Assembly: GCA_027186245.1 (NCBI GenBank)
Contig: CP114482.1
Coordinates: 12,729,209 to 12,793,208 of the forward strand
DNA: 64,000 nucleotides
Direction: 5' to 3'
Source: Coriaria nepalensis
Lineage: Eukaryota; Streptophyta; Magnoliopsida; Cucurbitales; Coriariaceae
The translations under genes and the position numbers were made by a program. Of the stretch, positions 12,665 through 24,600 are shown piece by piece. Position 1 is the stretch's first letter; each line of letters opens with the position of its first letter. The notes under the pieces were generated by a model. The model had not been told where the DNA came from, did no database searches, and worked only from the letters and a program-made list of their open reading frames with translations.

Positions 12665-14393
12665 AGGGCAACTATGCATTTTTTAGCGTTCAAGCCATAT
12701 TTTTGTGTCTCTTTTAGTCAGTAAATCATTCTAAATCACTTCTTATGAAATTCGGCATTTAAACATGACTTTCGTGCATAACTTGCAGTTGATCTATTGA
12801 AGGCAACAATGCATTTGTTTAGCCTTAAAGTCATGTCATTAAGTCTCTTTTAGTCATTAAATCATTCTAAATTAATTCGAACGAATTCTATTTTCGCCAT
12901 TCAAATATTATTTTCTTACATAATTTGTAATTAATCTCTTGAAGACAACACTGCATTATTTTAGCATTAAAAAGCATATCACTCAAGTCTTTTCAATCAT
13001 TAAATTGTTTGAAGGCACTTCGAACCAATTCTCTTTTTGCATTTAAAACGCGACTTTAGGGCATAACTTGCAATTGATCTATTGATGGCAACTATGCATT
13101 TTTTAGCGTTCATGTCATATTTGTGCGTCTCTTTTAGTCAGTAAATCATTCTAAATCACTTCGAACGAAATTCGGCCTTTAAACATGACTTTCGTGCGTA
13201 ACTTGCAGTTGATCTATTGAAGGCAACAATGCATTTGTTTAGCCTTAAAGTCATGTCATTGAGTCTCTTTTAGTCATTAAATCATTCTAAATTAATTCGA
13301 ACGAATTCTATTTTCGCCCTTCAAACATTATTTTCTTACGTAACTTGTAATTAATCTATTGAAGACAACAATGCATTATTTTAGCATTAAAAAGCATATC
13401 ACTCAAGTCTTTTCAATCATTCAATTGTTTGAAGGCACTTCGAACTAATTCTCTTTTTGCATTTCAAACGCGACTTTCGTGCGTAACTTGCAATTGATCT
13501 ATTGATGGCAACTATGCATTTTTTAGCGTTCAAGCCATATTTTTGTGTCTCTTTTAGTCAGTGAATCATTCTAAATCACTTCGTATGAAATTCGGCATTT
13601 AAACATGACTTTCGTGCATAACTTGCAGTTGATCTATTATACGGAACAATGCATTTCTTTAGCCTTAAATTCATGTCACTGAGTCTCCTCTAGTCATTAA
13701 ATCATTCTAAATTAGTTCGAACGAATTCTATTTTCGGCCTTCAAATATTATTTTCTTACATAACTTGTAATTAATCTATTGAAGACAACACTGCATTATT
13801 TTAGCATTTAAAAGCATATCACTCAGTCTTGTCAATCATTAAATTGTTGGAAGGCACTTCGAACCAATTCTCTTTTTGCATTTAAAACGCGACTTTCGTG
13901 CATAACTTGCAATTGATCTATTGATGGCAACTATGCATTTTTTAGTGTTCAAGTCATATTTGTGCGTCTCTTTTAGTCAGTAAATCATTCTAAATCACTT
14001 CGAACGAAATTCGGCCTTTAAACATGACTTTCGTGCGTAACTTGCAGTTGATCTATTGTAGGCAACAATGCATTTGTTTAGCCTTAAAGTCATGTCATTG
14101 AGTCTCTTTTAGTCATTAAATCATTCTAAATTAATTCGAACGAATTCTATTTTCACCCTTCAAACATTATTTTCTTACATAACTTGTAATTAATCTATTG
14201 AAGACAACAATGCATTATTTTAGCATTAAAAAGCATATGACTCAGTCTTTTCAATCATTAAATTGTTTGAAGGCACTTCGAACCAATTCTCTTTTTGCAT
14301 TTAAAACGCGACTTTCGTGCATAACTTGCAATTGATCTATTGATGGCAACTATGCATTTTTTAGCGTTGAAGCCAAATTTTTGCGTCTCTTTT

Positions 14394-14526
14394 AATCATT
14401 AAATCATTAATCACTTCGTACGAAATTCGGCATTCAAACATGACTTTCGTGCATAACTTGCAGTTGATCTATTATACGGAACAATGCATTTCTTTAGCCT
14501 TAAATTCGTGTCACTGAGTCTCTTCT
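14394..14526 (+). repeat. C monomer with 3-bp deletion and A/B-like start
   Basis: The monomer begins AATCATTAAATCATTAATCAC where C normally reads AGTCAGTAAATCATTCTAAATCAC. Three bases (CTA) are lost at about 14,409, giving 133 instead of 136 bp. The first bases (AATCATT) resemble the start of A or B, which suggests a short conversion patch. Confidence 0.7.
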
Positions 14527-14943
14527 AGTCATTAAATCATTCTAAATTAGTTCGAACGAATTCTATTTTCACCCTTCAGATATTATTTTCTTACATAACT
14601 TGTAATTAATCTATTGAAGACAACACTGCATTATTTTAGCATTAAAAAGCATATCACTTAGTCTTTTCAATCATTAAATTGTTTGAAGGCACTTCGAACC
14701 AATTCTCTTTTTGCATTTAAAACACGACTTTAGTGCATAACTTGCAATTGATCTATTGATGGCAACTATGCATTTTTTAGCCTTAAAGTCATCTCTGCGT
14801 CTATTTTAGTCAGTGAATCATTCTAAATCACTTCGAACGAAATTCGGCCTTTAAACATGACTTTCGTGCATAACTTGCAGTTGATCTATTATACGGAACA
14901 ATGCATGTCTTTAGCCTTAAATTCATGTCACTGAGTCTCTTCT

Positions 14944-15218
14944 AATCATTAAATCATTCTAAATTAGTTTGAACCAATTCCCTTTTTGCATTTAAAACGC
15001 GACTTTCGTGTATAACTTGCGATTGATCTATTGATGGCAACTATGGATTTTTTAACCTGAAAGTCATCTTTGCGTCTCTTTTAGTCAGTGAATCATTCTA
15101 AATTACTTCGAACGAAATTAGGCCTTTAAACATGACTTTCGTGCGTAACTTGCAGTTCATCTATTGAAGGCAACAATGCATTTGTTTAGCCTTAAAGTCA
15201 TGTCATTGAGTCTCTTCT
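14944..15218 (+). repeat. 275-bp dimeric unit with A/B fusion monomer (2)
   Basis: Same structure as the unit at 1,258, with the same TTAGTTTGAACC junction and a private CCCTTTTTGC. It lies in the duplicated block and corresponds to the first one at an offset of 13,686 bp. Private changes GCGATTGATC and CTATGGATTT are shared with the copy at 20,233. Confidence 0.85.
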
Positions 15219-15656
15219 AGTCATTAAATCATTCTAAATTAATTCAAACGAATTCTATTTTCGCCCTTCAAACATTATTTTTTTACATAACTTGCAATTA
15301 ATCTACTGAAGACAACAATGCAGTATTTTAGCATTAAAAAGCATATCACTCAGTCTTTTCAATCATTAAATTGTTTGAAGGCACTTCGAACCAATTCTCT
15401 TTTTGCATTTAAAACGCGACTTTCGTGCATAACTTGCAATTGATCTATTGATGGCAACTATGCCTTTTTTAGCGTTCAAGTCATATTTTTGCGTCTCTTT
15501 TAGTCAGTAAATCATTCTAAATCACTTCGAATGAAATTCGGCCTTTAAACATGACTTTCGTGCGTGACTTGCAGTTGATCTATTGAAGGCAACAATGCAT
15601 TTGTTTAGCCGTAAAGTCATGTCATTGAGTCTCTTCTAGTCATTAAATCATTCTAA

Positions 15657-18600
15657 ATTAATTCGAACGAATTCTATTTTCGCCCTTCAAACATTATTTT
15701 CTTACATAACTTGTAATTAATGTATTGAAGACAACAATGCATTATTTTAGCATTAAAAAGCATATCACTCAGTCTTTTCAATCATTAAATTGTTTGAAGG
15801 CACTTCGAACCAATTCTCTTTTTGAATTTAAAACGCGACCTTAGTGCATAACTTGCAGTTGATCTATTGATGGCAACAATGCATTTTTTAGCCTTCAAGT
15901 CATCTTTGCGTCTCTTTTAGTCAGTGAATCATTCTAAATCACTTCGAACGAAATTCGGCCTTTAAACATGACTTTCGTGCATAACTTGCAGTTGGTCTAT
16001 TATACGGAACAATGCATGTCTTTAGCCTTAAATTCATGTCACTGAGTCTCTTCTAATCATTAAATCATTCTAAATTAGTTCGAACGAATTCTATTTTCGT
16101 CATTCAAATATTATTTTCTTACATAACTTGTAATTAATCTGTTGAAGACGACACTGCATTATTTTAGCATTAAAAAGCATATCACTCAGTCTTTTCAATC
16201 ATTAAATTGTTTGAAGGCACTTCGAACCAATTCTCTTTTTGCATTTAAAACGCGACTTTCATGCATAACTTGCAATTGATCTATTGATGGCAACTATGCA
16301 TTTTTTAGCCTTAAAGTCATCTTTGCGTCTGTTTTAGTCAGTGAGTCATTCTAAATCACTTCGAACGAAATTCGGCCTGTAAACATGACTTTCGTGCATA
16401 ACTTGCAGTTGACCTATTATACGGAACAATGCATGTCTTTAGCCTTAAATTCATGTCACTCAGTCTCTTCTAATCATTAAATCATTCTAAATTAGTTCGA
16501 ACCAATTCTCTTTTTGCATTTAAAACGCGACTTTCGTGTATAACTTGCAATTGATCTATTGATGGCAACTATGCATTTTTTAGCCTTAAAGTCATCTTTG
16601 CGTCTCTTTTAGTTAGTGAATCATCCTAAATCACTTCGAACGAAATTCGGCCTTTAATCCTGACTTTCGTGCTTAACTTGCAGTTGATCTATTGAAGGCA
16701 ACAATGCATTTGTTTAGCCTTAAAGTCATGTCATTGGGTCTCTTTTAGTCCTTAAATCATTCTAAATTAATTCGAACGAATTCTATTTTTGCCCTTCAAA
16801 CATTATTTTCTTACAAAACTTGTAATTAATCTATTCAAGACAACAATGCATTATTTTAGCATTAAAAAGCATATCACTCAGTCTTTTCAATCATTAAATT
16901 GTTTGAAGGCACTTCGAACCAATTCTCTTTTTGCATTTAAAACGCGACTTTCGTGCATAAATTGAAATTGATCTATTGATGGCAACTATGCATATTTTAG
17001 CGTTCAAGCCATATTTTTGCGTCTCTTTTAGTCAGTAAATCATTCTAAATCACTTCGTATGAAATTCGGCATTTAAACATGACTTTCGTGCATAACTTGC
17101 AGTTGATCTATTATAGGGAACAATGCATTTCTTTAGCCTTAAATTCATGTCACTGAGTCTCTTCTACTCATGAAATCATTCTCAATTAGTTCGAACGAAT
17201 TCTATTTTCGCCATTCAAATATTACTTTCTTACATAACTCGTAATTAATGTATTGAAGACAACAATGCATTATTTCAGCATTAAAAAGCATATCACTCAG
17301 TCTTTTCAATCATTAAATTGTTTGAAGGCACTTTAACCCAATTCTCTTTTTGCATTTAAAACGCGACTTTCGTGCATAACTTGAAATTGATCTATTGATG
17401 GCAACTATGCATTTTTTAGCGTTCAAGCCATATTTTTGCGTCTCTTTTAGTCAGTAAATAATTCTAAATCACTTCGTATAAAATTCGGCATTTAAACATG
17501 ACTTTCGTGCATAACTTGCAGTTGATCTTTTATAGGGAACAATGCATTTCTTTAGCCTTAAATTCATGTCACTGAGTCTCTTCTAGTCATTAAATCATTC
17601 TAAATTAGTTCGAACGAATTCTATTTTCGCCATTCAAATATTACTTTCTTACATAACTTGTAATTAATCTATTGAAGACAACAATGCATTATTTTAGAAT
17701 TAAAAAGCATATCACTCAGTCTTTTCAATCATTAAATTCTTTGGAGGCACTTCGAACCAATTCTCTTTTTGCATTTAAAACGCGACTTTCGTGCATAACT
17801 TGCAATTGATCTATTGATGGCAACTATGCATTTTTTAGATTTCAAGTCATATTTTTGCGTCTCTTTTAGTCAGTAAATCATTCTAAATCACTTCGTATGA
17901 AATTCGGCATTTAAACATGACTTTCATGCATAACTTGCAGTTGATCTATTATAGGGAACAATGCATGTCTTTAGCCTTAAATTCATGTCACTGAGTCTCT
18001 TCTAGTCATTAAATCATTCTAAATTAGTTCGAACGAATTCTATTTTCGCCCTTCAAATATTATTTTCTTACATAACTTGTAATTAATCTATTGAAGACAA
18101 CAATGCATTATTTTAGAATTAAAAAGCATATCAGTCAGTCTTTTAAATCAGTAAATTGTTTGAAGGCACTTCGAACCAATTCTCTTTTTGCATTTAACAC
18201 GCGACTTTCGTGCATAACTTGCAATTGATCTATAGATGGCAACTATGCATTTTTTAGATTTCAAGTCATATTTTTGCGTCTCTTTTAGTCAGTAAATCAT
18301 TCTAAATCACTTCGTATGAAATTCAGCATTTAAACATGACTTTCATGCATAACTTGCAGTTGATCTATTATAGGGAACAATGCATGTCTTTAGCCTTAAA
18401 TTCATGTCACTGAGTCTCTTCTAGTCATTAAATCATTCTAAATTAGTTCGAACGAATTCTATTTTCGCCCCTCAACTATTATTTTCTTACATAACTTGTA
18501 ATTAATCTATTGAAGACAACAATGCATTATTTTAGCATTAAAAAGCATATCACTCAGTCTTTTCAATCATTAAATTGTTAGAAGGCACTTCGAACCAATT

Positions 18601-20096
18601 CTCTTTTTGCATTTAAAACGCAACTTTCGTGCATAACTTGCAATTGATCTATTGATGGCAACTATGCATTTTTTAGCGTTCAAGTCATATTTTTGCGTCT
18701 CTTTTAGTCAGTAAATCATTCTAAATCACTTCGTATGAAATTCGGCATTTAAACATGACTTTCGTGCTTAACTTGCAGTTGATCTATTATAGGCAACAAT
18801 GCATTTGTTTAGCCTTAAAGTCATGTCATTGAGTCTCTTCTAGTCATTAAATCATTCTAAATTAATTGGAACGAATTCTATTTTCGCCCTTCAAACATTA
18901 TTTTTTTACATAACTTGCAATTAATCTACTAAAGACAACAATGCATTATTTTAGCATTAAAAAGCATATCACTCAGTCTTTTCAATCATTAAATTCTTTG
19001 GAGGCACTTCAAACCAATTCTCTTTTTGCATTTAAAACGCGACTTTCGTGCATAACTTGCAATTGATCTATTGATGGCAACTATGCATTTTTTAGCGTTC
19101 AAGTCATATTTTTGCGTCTCTTTTAGTCAGAAAATCATTCTAAATCACTTGGAACTAAATTCGGCCTTTAAACATGAATTTCGTGCGTAACATGCAGTTG
19201 ATCTATTGAAGGCAACAATGCATTTGTTTAGCCTTAAATTCATGTCACTGAGTCTCTTCTAGTCATTAAATCATTCTAAATTAGTTCGAACGAATTCTAT
19301 TTTCACCCTTCAAATATTATTTTCATACATAACTTGTAATTAATCTATTGAAGACAACAATGCATTATTTTAGCATTAAAAAGCATATCACTCAGTCTTT
19401 TCAATCATTAAATTGTTTGAAGGCACTTCGAACCAATTCTCTTTTTGCGTTTAAAACGCGACTTTCGTGCATAACTTGGAATTGATCTATTGATGGCAAG
19501 TATGCATTTTTTAGCCTTAAAGTCATCTTTGCGTCTCTTTTAGTCAGTGAATCATTCTGAATCACTTAGAATGAAATTCGGCCGTTAAACATGACTTTCG
19601 TGCGTAACTTGCAGTTGATCTATTGAAGGCAACAATGCATTTAGTTAGCCTTAAATTCATGTCACTGAGTCTCTTCTAGTCATTAAATCATTCTAAATTA
19701 ATTCGAACGAATTCTATTTTCGCCCTGCAAATATTATTTTTTTACATAACTTGTAATTAATCTATTGAAGACAACAATGCATTATTTTAGCATTAAAAAG
19801 CATATCAGTCAGTCTTTTAAATCAGTAAATTGTTTGAAGGCACTTCGAATCAATTCTCTTTTTGCATTTAAAACGCGACTTTCGTGCATAACTTGCAATT
19901 GATCTATTGATGGCAACTATGCATTTTTTAGATTTCAAGTCATATTTTTGCGTCTCTTTTAGTCAGTAAATCATTCTAAATCACTTCATATGAAATTCGG
20001 CATTTGAACATGACTTTCGTTCATAACTTGCAGTTGATCTATTATAGGCAACAATGCATTTGTTTAACCTTAAATTCATGTCACTGAGTCTCTTTT
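15657..20096 (+). repeat. Heterogeneous trimers, with a single-trimer homogenised run at 17.1-18.4 kb
   Basis: Mixed trimers without one clear long period. A run of adjacent trimers shares TATAGGGAAC in C, at 17,113, 17,532, 17,951 and 18,370, exactly 419 bp apart. Neighbouring single trimers were therefore amplified or homogenised here. The rest includes the third dimeric unit at 16,472. No gene. Confidence 0.7.
16472..16746 (+). repeat. 275-bp dimeric unit with A/B fusion monomer (3)
   Basis: A start joined to B at the box, here TTAGTTCGAACCAATTCTC rather than TTAGTTTGAACC. The total length is again 275 bp. The box still has the unmutated TTCGAAC, so this copy is either the least altered form of the fusion or an independent event at the same place. 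Confidence 0.85.
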
Positions 20097-20232
20097 AGTC
20101 AGTGAATCATTCTAAATCACTTCGAACGAAATTCGGCCTTTAAACATGACTTTCGTGCATAACTTGCAGTTGATCTATTATACGGAACAATGCATGTCTT
20201 TAGCCTTAAATTCATGTCACTGAGTCTCTTCT
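19961..20232 (+). repeat. C-C junction: two complete C monomers in a row
   Basis: A full C (19,961-20,096; TATGAAATTCGG form) is followed directly by a second full C (20,097-20,232; AACGAAATTCGG form) with no A or B between. Both are exactly 136 bp. The join lies in the TCTCTTTTAGTCA string shared by the B-C and C-A boundaries. From 20,097 the sequence follows 14,808 and onward at an offset of 5,289 bp, so the junction is the left edge of a transferred segment. Confidence 0.85.
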
Positions 20233-21639
20233 AATCATTAAATCATTCTAAATTAGTTTGAACCAATTCCCTTTTTGCATTTAAAACGCGACTTTCGTGT
20301 ATAACTTGCGATTGATCTATTGATGGCAACTATGGATTTTTTAACCTGAAAGTCATCTTTGCGTCTCTTTTAGTCAGTGAATCATTCTAAATTACTTCGA
20401 ACGAAATTAGGCCTTTAAACATGACTTTCGTGCGTAACTTGCAGTTCATCTATTGAAGGCAACAATGCATTTGTTTAGCCTTAAAGTCATGTCATTGAGT
20501 CTCTTCTAGTCATTAAATCATTCTAAATTAATTCAAACGAATTCTATTTTCGCCCTTCAAACATTATTTTTTTACATAACTTGCAATTAATCTACTGAAG
20601 ACAACAATGCAGTATTTTAGCATTAAAAAGCATATCACTCAGTCTTTTCAATCATTAAATTGTTTGAAGGCACTTCGAACCAATTCTCTTTTTGCATTTA
20701 AAACGCGACTTTCGTGCATAACTTGCAATTGATCTATTGATGGCAACTATGCATTTTTTAGCGTTCAAGTCATATTTTTGCGTCTCTTTTAGTCAGAAAA
20801 TCATTCTAAATCACTTCGAACTAAATTCGGCCTTTAAACATGAATTTCGTGCGTAACATGCAGTTGATCTATTGAAAGCAACAATGCATTTGTTTAGCCT
20901 TAAATTCATGTCACTGAGTCTCTTCTAGTCATTAAATCATTCTAAATTAGTTCGAACGAATTCTATTTTCACCCTTCAAATATTCTTTTCTTACATAACT
21001 TGTAATTAATCTATTGAAGACAACAATGCATTATTTTAGCATTAAAAAGCATATCACTAAGTCTTTTCAATCATAAAATTGTTTGAAGGCACTTCGAACC
21101 AATTCTCTTTTTGCGTTTAAAACGCGACTTTCGTGCATAACTTGCAATTGATCTATTGATGGCAACTATGCATTTTTTAGCCTTAAAGTCATCTTTGCGT
21201 CTCTTTTAGTCAGTGAATCATTCTAAATCACTTAGAATGAAATTCGGCCTTTCAACATGACTTTCGTGCGTAACTTGCAGTTGATCTATTAGAGGCAACA
21301 ATGCATTTGTTTAGCCCTAAATTCATGTCACTGAGTCTCTTCTAGTCATTAAATCATTCTAAATTAATTCGAACGAATTCAATTTTCGCCCATCAAATAT
21401 TATTTTCTTACATAACCTGTAATTAATCTATCGAAGACAACAATGCATTATTTTAGCATTAAAAAGCATATCACTCAGTCTTTTCAATCATTAAATTCCT
21501 TGGAGGCACTTCGAACCAATTCTCTTTTTGCATTTAAAACGCGACTTTCGTGCATAACTTGCAATTGATCTATTGATGGCAACTATGCATTTTTTAGCGT
21601 TCAAGTCATATTTTTGCGTCTCTTTTAGTCAGTAAGTCA
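20097..21639 (+). repeat. Mosaic segment: copy of about 14.8-15.45 kb joined to copy of about 19.1-19.8 kb
   Basis: The first 640 bp or so match 14,808-15,450 at an offset of 5,289, including all private changes of the second dimer. At about 20,740 the match switches. From there the sequence shares ATGAATTTCGTGCGTAACATG (about 20,839) with 19,173, at an offset of 1,666. Two template switches in a short stretch are best explained by gene conversion or by two unequal exchanges. Confidence 0.7.
20233..20507 (+). repeat. 275-bp dimeric unit with A/B fusion monomer (4)
   Basis: Nearly identical to the unit at 14,944, including GCGATTGATC and CTATGGATTTTTTAACCTG, at an offset of 5,289 bp. It sits inside a segment copied into this place, directly after the C-C junction. 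Confidence 0.85.
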
Positions 21640-24600
21640 TTCTAAATCACTTCGAACTAAATTCGGCCTTTAAACATGACTTTCATGCGTAACTTGCAGT
21701 TGATCTATTGAAGGCAAGAATGCATTTGTTTAGCCTTAAAGTCATGTCATTGAGTCTCCTCTAGTCATTAAATCATTCTAAATTAATTCGAACAAATTCT
21801 ATTTTTGCCCTTCAAACATTATTTTCTTACATAACTTGTAATTAATCTATTGAAGACAACAATGCATTATTTTAGCATTAAAAAGCATATGACTCAGTCT
21901 TTTCAATCTTTAAATTGTTTGAAGGCACTTCGAACCAATTCTCTTTTTGCGTTTAAAACGCGACTTTCGTGCATAACTTGCAATTGATCTATTAATGGCA
22001 ACTATGCATTTTTTAGCCTTAGAGTCATCTTTGCGTCTCTTTTAGTCAGTGAATCATTTTAAATCACTTCGAATGAAATTCGGCCTTTAAACATGACTTT
22101 CGTGCGTAACTTGCAGTTGATCTATTGAAGGCAACAATGCATTTGTTTAGCCTTAAATTCATGTCACTGAGTCTCTTCTAGTCATTAAATCATTCTAAAT
22201 TCGTTCGAACGAATTCGATTTTCGCCCTTCAAATATTATTTTCTTACATAACTTGTAATTAATCTATCGAAAACAACAATGCGTTATTTTAGCATTAAAA
22301 AGCATATCACTCAGTCTTTTCAATCATTAAATTGTTTGAAGAAACTTCGAACCAATTCTCTTTTTGCATTTAAAACGCGACTTTCGTGCATAACTTGCAA
22401 TTGATCTATTGATGGCAACTATGCATTTTTTAGATTTCATGTCATATTTTTGCATCTCTTTTAGTCAGTAAATCATTCTAAATCACTTCGTATGAAATTC
22501 GGCATTTGAACATGACTTTCGTGCATAACTTGCAGTTGATCTATTATAGGCAACAATGCATTTGTTTAACCTTAAATTCATGTCACTGAGTCTCTTCTAG
22601 TCATTAAATCATTCTAAATTAGTTCGAACGAATTCGATTTTCGCCCTTCAAATATTATTTTCTTACATAACCTGTAATTAATCTATCGAAGACAACAATG
22701 CATTATTTTAGCATTAAAAAGCATATCACTCAGTCTTTTCAATCATTAAATTCCTTGGAGGCACTTCGAACCAATTCTCTTTTTGCATTTAAAACGCGAC
22801 TTTCGTGCATAACTTGCAATTGATCGATTGATGGCAACTATGCATTTTTTAGCGTTCAAGTCATATTTTTGCGTCTCTTTTGGTCAGTAAATCATTCTAA
22901 ATCACTTCGAACTAAATTCGGCCTTTAAACATGATTTTCGTGCGTAACTTGCAGTTGATCTATTGAAGGCAAGAATGCATTTGTTTAGCCTTAAAGTCAT
23001 GTCATTGAGTCTCTTTTAGTCATTAAATCAATCTAAATTAATTCGAACGAATTCTATTTTCGCCCTTCAAACATTATTTTCTTACATAACTTGTAATTAA
23101 TCTATTGAAGACAACAATGCATTATTTTAGCATTAAAAAGCATATCACTCAGTCTTTTCAATCATTAAATTGTTTGAAGGCACTTCGAACCAATTCTCTC
23201 TTTGCATTTAAAACGCCACTTTCGTGCATAACTTGCAGTTGATCTATTGATGGCAACTATGCATTTTTTAGCGTTCAAGTCATATTTTTGCGTCTCTTTT
23301 AGTCAGTAAATCATTCCAAATCACTTCGAACTAAATTCGGCCTTTAAACATGACTTTCATGCGTAACTTGCAGTTGATCTATTGAAGGCAAGAATGCAAT
23401 TGTTTAGCCTTAAGGTCATGTCATTGAGTCTCCTCTAGTCATTAAATCATTCTAAATTAATTCGAACAAATTCTATTATTGCCCTTCAAACATTATTTTC
23501 TTACATAACTTGTAATTAATCTATTGAAGACAACAATGCATTATTTTAGCATTAAAAAGCATATGACTCAGTCTTTTCAATCTTTAAATTGTTTGAAGGC
23601 ACTTCGAACCAATTCTCTTTTTGCGTTTAAAACGCGACTTTCGTGCATAACTTGCAATTGATCTATTAATGGCAACTATGCATTTTTTAGCCTTAGAGTC
23701 ATCTTTGCGTCTCTTTTAGTCAGTGAATCATTTTAAATCACTTCGAATGAAATTCGGCCTTTAAACATGACTTTCGTGCGTAACTTGCAGTTGATCTATT
23801 GAAGGCAACAATGCATTTGTTTAGCCTTAAATTCATGTCACTGAGTCTCTTCTAGTCATTAAATCATTCTAAATTCGTTCGAACGAATTCGATTTTCGCC
23901 CTTCAAATATTATTTTCTTACATAACTTGTAATTAATCTATCGAAAACAACAATGCGTTATTTTAGCATTAAAAAGCATATCACTCAGTCTTTTCAATCA
24001 TTAAATTGTTTGAAGAAACTTCGAACCAATTCTCTTTTTGCATTTAAAACGCGACTTTCGTGCATAACTTGCAATTGATCTATTGATGGCAACTATGCAT
24101 TTTTTAGATTTCATGTCATATTTTTGCATCTCTTTTAGTCAGTAAATCATTCTAAATCACTTCGTATGAAATTCGGCATTTGAACATGACTTTCGTGCAT
24201 AACTTGCAGTTGATCTATTATAGGCAACAATGCATTTGTTTAACCTTAAATTCATGTCACTGAGTCTCTTCTAGTCATTAAATCATTCTAAATTAGTTCG
24301 AACGAATTCGATTTTCGCCCTTCAAATATTATTTTCTTACATAACCTGTAATTAATCTATCGAAGACAACAATGCATTATTTTAGCATTAAAAAGCATAT
24401 CACTCAGTCTTTTCAATCATTAAATTCCTTGGAGGCACTTCGAACCAATTCTCTTTTTGCATTTAAAACGCGACTTTCGTGCATAACTTGCAATTGATCG
24501 ATTGATGGCAACTATGCATTTTTTAGCGTTCAAGTCATATTTTTGCGTCTCTTTTGGTCAGTAAATCATTCTAAATCACTTCGAACTAAATTCGGCCTTT

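Larger units (their letters stand above)
1971..13269 (+). repeat. 5-trimer higher-order repeat block (period about 2,096 bp)
   Basis: Rare variants recur every five trimers. The perfect palindrome CAATTGATCAATTG in B is found at 2,170, 4,267, 8,459, 10,555 and 12,651, with spacings of 2,097, 4,192, 2,096 and 2,096. The expected copy near 6,363 is absent. A second marker, AAATCGTTCTAAATC in C, occurs at 3,081, 6,016, 6,854, 8,112, 10,208, 11,047 and 12,304, giving spacings of 7, 2, 3, 5, 2 and 3 trimers. The pattern fits a 5-trimer repeat disturbed by a local 2-trimer (838 bp) duplication around 5.2-7.0 kb. An unusual ACTTTTCGTTGATC segment occurs at 3,558, 5,235 and 7,331 (spacings 1,677 and 2,096). 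No gene. Confidence 0.8.
13270..15656 (+). repeat. Long-range duplicate of the left block
   Basis: Repeats the rare variants of 1-1,970 in the same order, with one additional trimer around 14.1-14.5 kb. It contains the dimer at 14,944 and a C monomer at 14,394-14,526 that is 133 bp long because of a 3-bp loss. It shows that blocks of several trimers move over distances of more than 13 kb. Confidence 0.75.
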
